From contig NZ_SIJB01000032.1 in assembly GCF_009910845.1 (NCBI RefSeq), positions 62,001 through 126,000 of the forward strand: a stretch of DNA of 64,000 nt, read 5' to 3'. The DNA is from Chengkuizengella marina (GTDB lineage Bacteria; Bacillota; Bacilli; Paenibacillales; KCTC-33759). The translations under genes and the position numbers were made by a program. Below are positions 63,606 to 64,000 of the stretch, piece after piece; within the stretch, counting starts at the first letter, position 1, and each line of letters starts with the position of its first letter. The notes beneath the pieces were generated by a model. It had not been told where the DNA came from. It worked only from the letters and a program-made list of their open reading frames with translations, and did no database searches.

Positions 63606-63748
63606 ACTTTTAGCATTTATAAATATCAAAAATGCTTCATATGAATAAGATCATATTTGTATTATTAGTAGAAAGAGCTGATTCAGTGATTTAATTAATA
63701 AATAAGTTGTTGACTTCTAGAACAAAATTTTAAAAAGGAGGATAAAGA

Positions 63749-64000
63749 TTGCAAATGAAAAAGAAAATAGTAGTTTTGTTTTTAACATCCGTATTATTTA
63801 TAAGCAGTTTTATGTCAAGTGTTAGTGCAGAGAAAATGACTAAAACAACTTTCATTGAAATAGGCACAACACCAATCGGAATCAGTAATATAACTTCAAA
63901 TAGTAATACATCAAGTAAACATGATATGTCAAGAAATGAACTTGTGAGTATAATAAGAGAATTATTTCCAAACCAATTTGATTTCATTCATGATGAAGAA
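63749..64000 (+). CDS. N-terminus of a secreted protein (runs off the window)
   Basis: 84 codons are visible. AAGGAGG (63735-63741) points to TTG 63749; ATG 63755 is the alternative at 13 nt. The product begins with a clear signal peptide (MKKKIVVLFLTSVLFISSFM, with likely cleavage after SVSA) and continues with a Ser/Thr/Asn-rich stretch, then MSRNELVSIIRELFPNQFDF. The frame is open at base 64000. Not recognised. Confidence 0.7.
   Translation, partial: MQMKKKIVVLFLTSVLFISSFMSSVSAEKMTKTTFIEIGTTPIGISNITSNSNTSSKHDMSRNELVSIIRELFPNQFDFIHDEE

Noticed and set aside
1-64000. CRISPR arrays, tRNA or rRNA genes, prophage and transposase genes
   Set aside because: I saw no regularly spaced direct repeats, no tRNA-like clover sequences, and no phage or transposase reading frames. 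The repeats present are not regularly spaced.

Overview
The window is an AT-rich chromosomal segment of an endospore-forming member of the Bacillales. Spore genes (ypeB, spoVIF, spoIVA, ypjB), bacillithiol genes (bshB1, bshA), and an almost unbroken Bacillus subtilis-like order from ypeB to dinG show this. A futalosine-type menaquinone cassette (ubiA-like, ubiX-like, mqnA) sits inside the menG/heptaprenyl synthase cluster. That points to a Paenibacillaceae-like lineage rather than Bacillus itself; a low-GC genus such as Chengkuizengella is a guess only. Nearly every gene is on the + strand; the YitT-family gene at 43.6-44.4 kb is the one clear exception. I saw no tRNA, rRNA, CRISPR array, prophage or intact insertion sequence.

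Layout. 0-2.8 kb: small Cys-rich ORF, ypeB, PilZ protein, ypfB. 2.8-9.9 kb: cmk, plsC, S1 protein, yphA, der, plsY, gpsA, spoVIF. 10-14.2 kb: DUF2768 protein, ferredoxin / nucleotidyltransferase-like / ferredoxin, yphF lipoprotein, spoIVA. 14.4-22.2 kb: hbs, mtrB (TRAP), hepS, menG, ubiA, ubiX, mqnA, hepT, ndk, cheR. 22.4-34.3 kb: the aromatic supraoperon aroC-aroB-aroH-trpEDCFBA-hisC-tyrA. 34.4-38.7 kb: a candidate small RNA, an ECF sigma factor with a zinc-finger membrane partner, a phosphatase, a repeat cluster and an unknown gene. 38.8-44.4 kb: ypiF, qcrABC, ypjA, ypjB, yitT. 44.6-54.5 kb: mazG-like gene, TPR gene, dapB, mgsA, bshB1, bshA, cca, birA, panBCD, TPR gene. 54.5-63 kb: dinG, rex, CPBP protease, mtaD, tseB, and an FtsH-like protease coupled to an unknown gene. 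63-64 kb: a DUF2019-like gene and the start of a secreted protein, where the conserved order ends.

The genes work together around chorismate and respiration. aroB, aroC and aroH make and use chorismate; trp and tyrA/hisC turn it into amino acids; mqnA diverts it to menaquinone, with side-chain genes hepS/hepT alongside; and the qcr complex uses that quinone. Tryptophan control is legible here: mtrB is present, and the trpE leader carries a run of NAG triplets at 5-nt spacing plus a terminator.

The least explained signal is a family of intergenic repeats. Units are bounded by inverted ends of the type ACCCC(A)AAAAGT / ACTTTT(G)CGGGG. Larger copies carry two internal hairpins whose arms change in a compensating way between copies. 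At least eight loci in the window hold full, deleted or decayed copies in both orientations, one forming the edge of a coding sequence. Other points to check are a promoter-to-terminator small RNA with a C-rich stretch (34.4 kb), a structured leader before panB (51.2 kb), two start-site hairpins (before ypeB and before the gene at 37.3 kb), and a GpsA lacking the first glycine of its dinucleotide-binding motif.
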